Shown: positions 15,762 through 17,989 of the stretch, piece by piece | How positions within the stretch are numbered: position 1 is the stretch's first letter | How the letters are laid out: every line of letters begins with the position of its first letter | Assembly: GCA_964483085.1 (NCBI GenBank) | Contig: CAYZZX010000034.1 | Coordinates: 1 to 17,989, forward strand | Reading direction: 5' to 3' | DNA length: 17,989 nt | Source: JALHFZ01 sp964483085 | Lineage (GTDB): Bacteria > Synergistota > Synergistia > Synergistales > Aminobacteriaceae | Translations under genes and position numbers: made by a program | Notes under the pieces: model-generated | What the model was told of the DNA's origin: nothing | Databases searched by the model: none | Seen by the model: only the letters and a program-made list of their open reading frames with translations

Positions 15762-16807
15762 CCCGACCCTATAGAGTGGCCCTCTGCGGCTACTACGGTT
15801 TTGGAAATCTTGGAGACGAACTCCTCGCCGCGTCTCTTGTTGAGGCCTGCGTAGCGGAAGGGATTCCCCGAAGGGAGATCGCCCTTCTCTCCGCTTCGCC
15901 CGAGGTGTCGGGCCGATCTCTGGCAGTGACTGCGGTTCCCCGCTGGAACCTCGGTGGGGCCTTCTCCCTTCTCAGAATGAGCGATACTCTGCTTCTCGGC
16001 GGAGGGGGGCTATTTCAGGACACCACGAGCGTGTGGTCCTGCGCATGGTACTGGGGGATTGTGCGTCTCGCCCTTCTTGCCGGTGCACGCCCCTGGGCAG
16101 TAGGGCAGTCGGTGGGCCCCTTTTCCACCTGGCGGGGGGAGTGGTTCGCTAAAAACGCCCTTACAGCCTGCGCAGCCGTAGGGGTAAGAGATATTCGCTC
16201 CCGGGATCTGCTCGCCCAATGGAACAAGCAATCTGTTCTCACCCCTGATCCGGTTTTTTCCCTTCCCTTTCCGGAAGAACGGCCTGACAGGGCCGTCTCC
16301 GGACCGCTGCTCGTGAATGTCCGCCCCTGGCCGGGTGATCTGGCCGATCGAACTGCCGTAGAAGCATCCCGCCTGGCTGAGCGGGCAGGGGTTCCGCTCA
16401 AGGGAGTGGCCCTTGCGGAGGAGGATCTGCGGCTTATGGAAGATCAGGCAGAACGGGGAATTCTCTCCGTCTCGGAGATACTTCTTCTCACTGAGAAGAA
16501 CTGGCGGGAGGAGGAAGTCCGCACCCTGGCCTCTGCGGCGGGGGCGGTCTCCATGCGCTTTCATTTTGCTCTGCTGGCCCTTCGGGCCGGTCTTCCACTG
16601 ACCCTTTCCGCCTACGATCCGAAGGTGGAGAGCCTCGCCCGGGAGTGGTCTCTGCCCTCCTGGAACGGCGAAGGGGAGCTTCCCGCCCCGGTGTCTCCGG
16701 AGCGGAGCCGTGCCGAAGCGGAAAGAGAGCGATTTCAGCGGGGATTCGCCTCTCTTCTTAAATCCGTGCTTCCCGCTGTTCACACAAAGGAGATGGTCCT
16801 CCCGTGA
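15758..16807 (+). CDS. csaB: CsaB-type polysaccharide pyruvyl transferase
   Basis: 349 aa. Adds a pyruvate ketal from phosphoenolpyruvate to a cell-wall polysaccharide; in Bacillus and Thermus this modification is the ligand for SLH domains of surface proteins. Recognised by the N-terminal Gly-rich motif GYYGFGNLGDELL, the LLLGGGGLFQD segment (about 78-88), VGQSVGPF (about 115-122), GVRDIRS, and the C-terminal SMRFHFALLALRAGLPL (about 265-281) with its conserved arginine and histidine. The frame extends upstream inside the preceding gene, but the GTG at 15758 gives the usual N-terminus and overlaps the preceding stop as GTGA. No SLH-domain protein is encoded in the window. The family is secure; the actual polymer is unknown. 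Confidence 0.93.
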   Translation: MTRPYRVALCGYYGFGNLGDELLAASLVEACVAEGIPRREIALLSASPEVSGRSLAVTAVPRWNLGGAFSLLRMSDTLLLGGGGLFQDTTSVWSCAWYWGIVRLALLAGARPWAVGQSVGPFSTWRGEWFAKNALTACAAVGVRDIRSRDLLAQWNKQSVLTPDPVFSLPFPEERPDRAVSGPLLVNVRPWPGDLADRTAVEASRLAERAGVPLKGVALAEEDLRLMEDQAERGILSVSEILLLTEKNWREEEVRTLASAAGAVSMRFHFALLALRAGLPLTLSAYDPKVESLAREWSLPSWNGEGELPAPVSPERSRAEAERERFQRGFASLLKSVLPAVHTKEMVLP

Positions 16808-17637
16808 CGTCAAAACTGTCCGTAACAGTCGAATCCGCCGCTGAAGTACGCCGGGATGTGGTCCGCATGATCGGTATGGCCCGCTCCGGCCGCGTGGCCT
16901 CGGCCCTTTCAATCGTTGATATCCTCGTGTGGCTCTACGGAGAAGTCCTCTCCGTCCGCCCTGAAGAGCCGGCATGGGAGGAGCGTGACCGCTTTGTCCT
17001 CAGCAAGGGGCACGGCTGCCCGGCCCTCTACGCCGTCCTCGCACGGTGCGGCTTTTTCCCCCGGGACGAGCTGTGGAGTTATCGCCGCCTTGGAGCCATG
17101 CTTCAGGGGCACCCGGAACTTCGCCGCACTCCCGGTGTGGACGCCCCGGCAGGCTCCCTCGGAATGGGGCTCGGTCTGGGCAACGGTATAGCCCTTGCTC
17201 TGAAGGGCAGAAAGAGCGGGAGCCGGGTCTGCTGTCTCGCCGGAGACGGCGAGCTTCAGGAAGGGGCCTTCTGGGAGGCCGCTCTCGTCTCCTCCCGGCA
17301 CTCCCTCGATAATCTGCTGCTTGTGATCGACCGCAACGGACTCCAGGGGGAGGGGGCCACCGAAAAGATTCTCCCCCTTGATTCTCTGAAGCAGAAAATC
17401 CTCTCCTTCGGCTGGTCCGTGGAGGAGTGCGACGGGCACGATTTCGACTCCCTCCGGAAAGGGGTGTCCCGCCTCGAAACTCTTCCTTGCCGTCCCCGCT
17501 GCCTACTGGCTAAAACCCGCCTCGGCAAGGGGATTTCCTTTCTTGAAAACGATCCCTCCGGAGGAAGAATGGTCCTCGACCGGGGAACGGTGGACAAAGC
17601 CCTGCTGGAATTGGAGAGAGAGGAGGATCTGTTGTGA
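16804..17637 (+). CDS. Transketolase, N-terminal (ThDP-binding) subunit
   Basis: 277 aa; the first half of a two-gene transketolase, which moves two-carbon units between sugar phosphates in the non-oxidative pentose phosphate pathway. SKGH (67-70), a Gly-rich PAGSLGMGLGLGNGIA loop, the ThDP and metal motif GDGELQEG (147-154) and N178 in DRNGLQ are all present, so cofactor binding looks intact. The GTG start overlaps the csaB stop as GTGA; AAGGAG lies about 11 nt upstream. The stop overlaps the next start, again GTGA. Similar split subunits can also act on other ketose phosphates or as DXS-like enzymes, so the substrate is not certain. Confidence 0.93.
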   Translation: MTSKLSVTVESAAEVRRDVVRMIGMARSGRVASALSIVDILVWLYGEVLSVRPEEPAWEERDRFVLSKGHGCPALYAVLARCGFFPRDELWSYRRLGAMLQGHPELRRTPGVDAPAGSLGMGLGLGNGIALALKGRKSGSRVCCLAGDGELQEGAFWEAALVSSRHSLDNLLLVIDRNGLQGEGATEKILPLDSLKQKILSFGWSVEECDGHDFDSLRKGVSRLETLPCRPRCLLAKTRLGKGISFLENDPSGGRMVLDRGTVDKALLELEREEDLL

Positions 17638-17989
17638 AGACGAGTACGCGAAGCACCCGGGACGCCTACGGCCAGGCCCTTCTGGAGCTCACCGAGGCCG
17701 GAGTGGAAGTCATCGCTGTGGACGGCGACATCGGATCGGCCACCGGTGCGGCCCGGTTCGCCGCGGAGCACCCCGACCGCTGCTTCAACGTGGGAATGGC
17801 AGAACAGAACATGATTCTTACAGCCGCGGGACTGGCCCTTGAGGGGCAAAACGTCTACGTCGCCTCCTACGGCTCCTTTCTCGTGGGAAGGGGGTACGAA
17901 CAGATCCGCTCCGCCGTGGCTATCCCCGGCCTTCCCGTGAAGATCGTGGGGAGCTGCTGCGGAGTGACCGTGGGGGAAGACGGAGCCTC
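17634..17989 (+). CDS. Transketolase, C-terminal subunit (3' end outside window)
   Basis: The first 118 codons and two further bases of the second transketolase half. The visible sequence is the pyrimidine-binding domain: DAYGQALLEL, then VIAVDGDIGSATG, NVGMAEQNM containing the catalytic glutamate (about residue 57) that activates ThDP, then ASYGSFLVGRGYEQIR, ending GVTVGEDGAS at the edge where the family continues with HQ. An AGGAGG site lies 7 nt before the GTG, which overlaps the stop of the N-terminal subunit as GTGA. The pair should form one heteromeric enzyme. The remainder, including the C-terminal transketolase domain, lies beyond the window. Confidence 0.92.
   Translation, partial: MKTSTRSTRDAYGQALLELTEAGVEVIAVDGDIGSATGAARFAAEHPDRCFNVGMAEQNMILTAAGLALEGQNVYVASYGSFLVGRGYEQIRSAVAIPGLPVKIVGSCCGVTVGEDGA

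Noticed and set aside
16010..16975. Minus-strand open frame (321 codons) opposite csaB
   Set aside because: Very Arg/Pro/Gly-rich, no motif, spans the end of csaB and the start of the transketolase gene; a shadow.

Overview
The window reads as ordinary chromosomal DNA of a GC-rich anaerobic diderm bacterium. LptC- and LptD-like proteins show an outer membrane with LPS-type export. A CsaB-type pyruvyl transferase, a DUF5693-type protein and a split transketolase are more typical of Firmicutes-like or deep-branching lineages. This mix best fits the Synergistota (Synergistetes). That placement is inference from gene content and protein style; no database search was possible. There is no rRNA, tRNA, CRISPR array, insertion sequence, prophage or other mobile element.

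Left block (1-3272): the 3' part of rho, then a membrane-anchored peptidoglycan hydrolase with three LysM domains, an intact M23 active site and an unusual 33-residue repeat in its N-terminal half. A good intrinsic terminator (3241-3272) follows, just before pyrG.

Envelope block (3316-10005, plus strand): pyrG, three unrecognised secreted proteins (341, 151 and about 363 aa), lptC-like and lptD. Genes are separated by short gaps (at most about 30 nt) or overlap, so they probably form one operon. The three unknown secreted proteins sit between CTP synthesis and LPS export and are the best candidates here for undescribed envelope functions.

Middle: greA lies alone on the minus strand (9973-10467). 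Its 3' end overlaps the end of lptD. It has a credible promoter (TTGCCG, 17 nt, TAGAAT) and a strong ribosome binding site in front of a TTG start.

Right block (10614-17989, plus strand): rnj (RNase J), uppP, maf, a DUF5693-like membrane protein, csaB, and the N- and C-terminal halves of a transketolase, the last cut by the window end. Every junction overlaps by 1 or 4 bases (TGATG, GTGA or ATGA), so the seven genes are probably one translationally coupled operon. UppP recycles the undecaprenyl carrier and CsaB pyruvylates cell-wall polymers, which in other bacteria tether SLH-domain proteins. Together with the Lpt genes this suggests a cell that both exports LPS and ties its outer layer to a pyruvylated wall polymer.

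No clearly new defence or mobile system is visible. The findings concern uncharacterised envelope proteins, internal repeats, start-site choices and gene arrangement.
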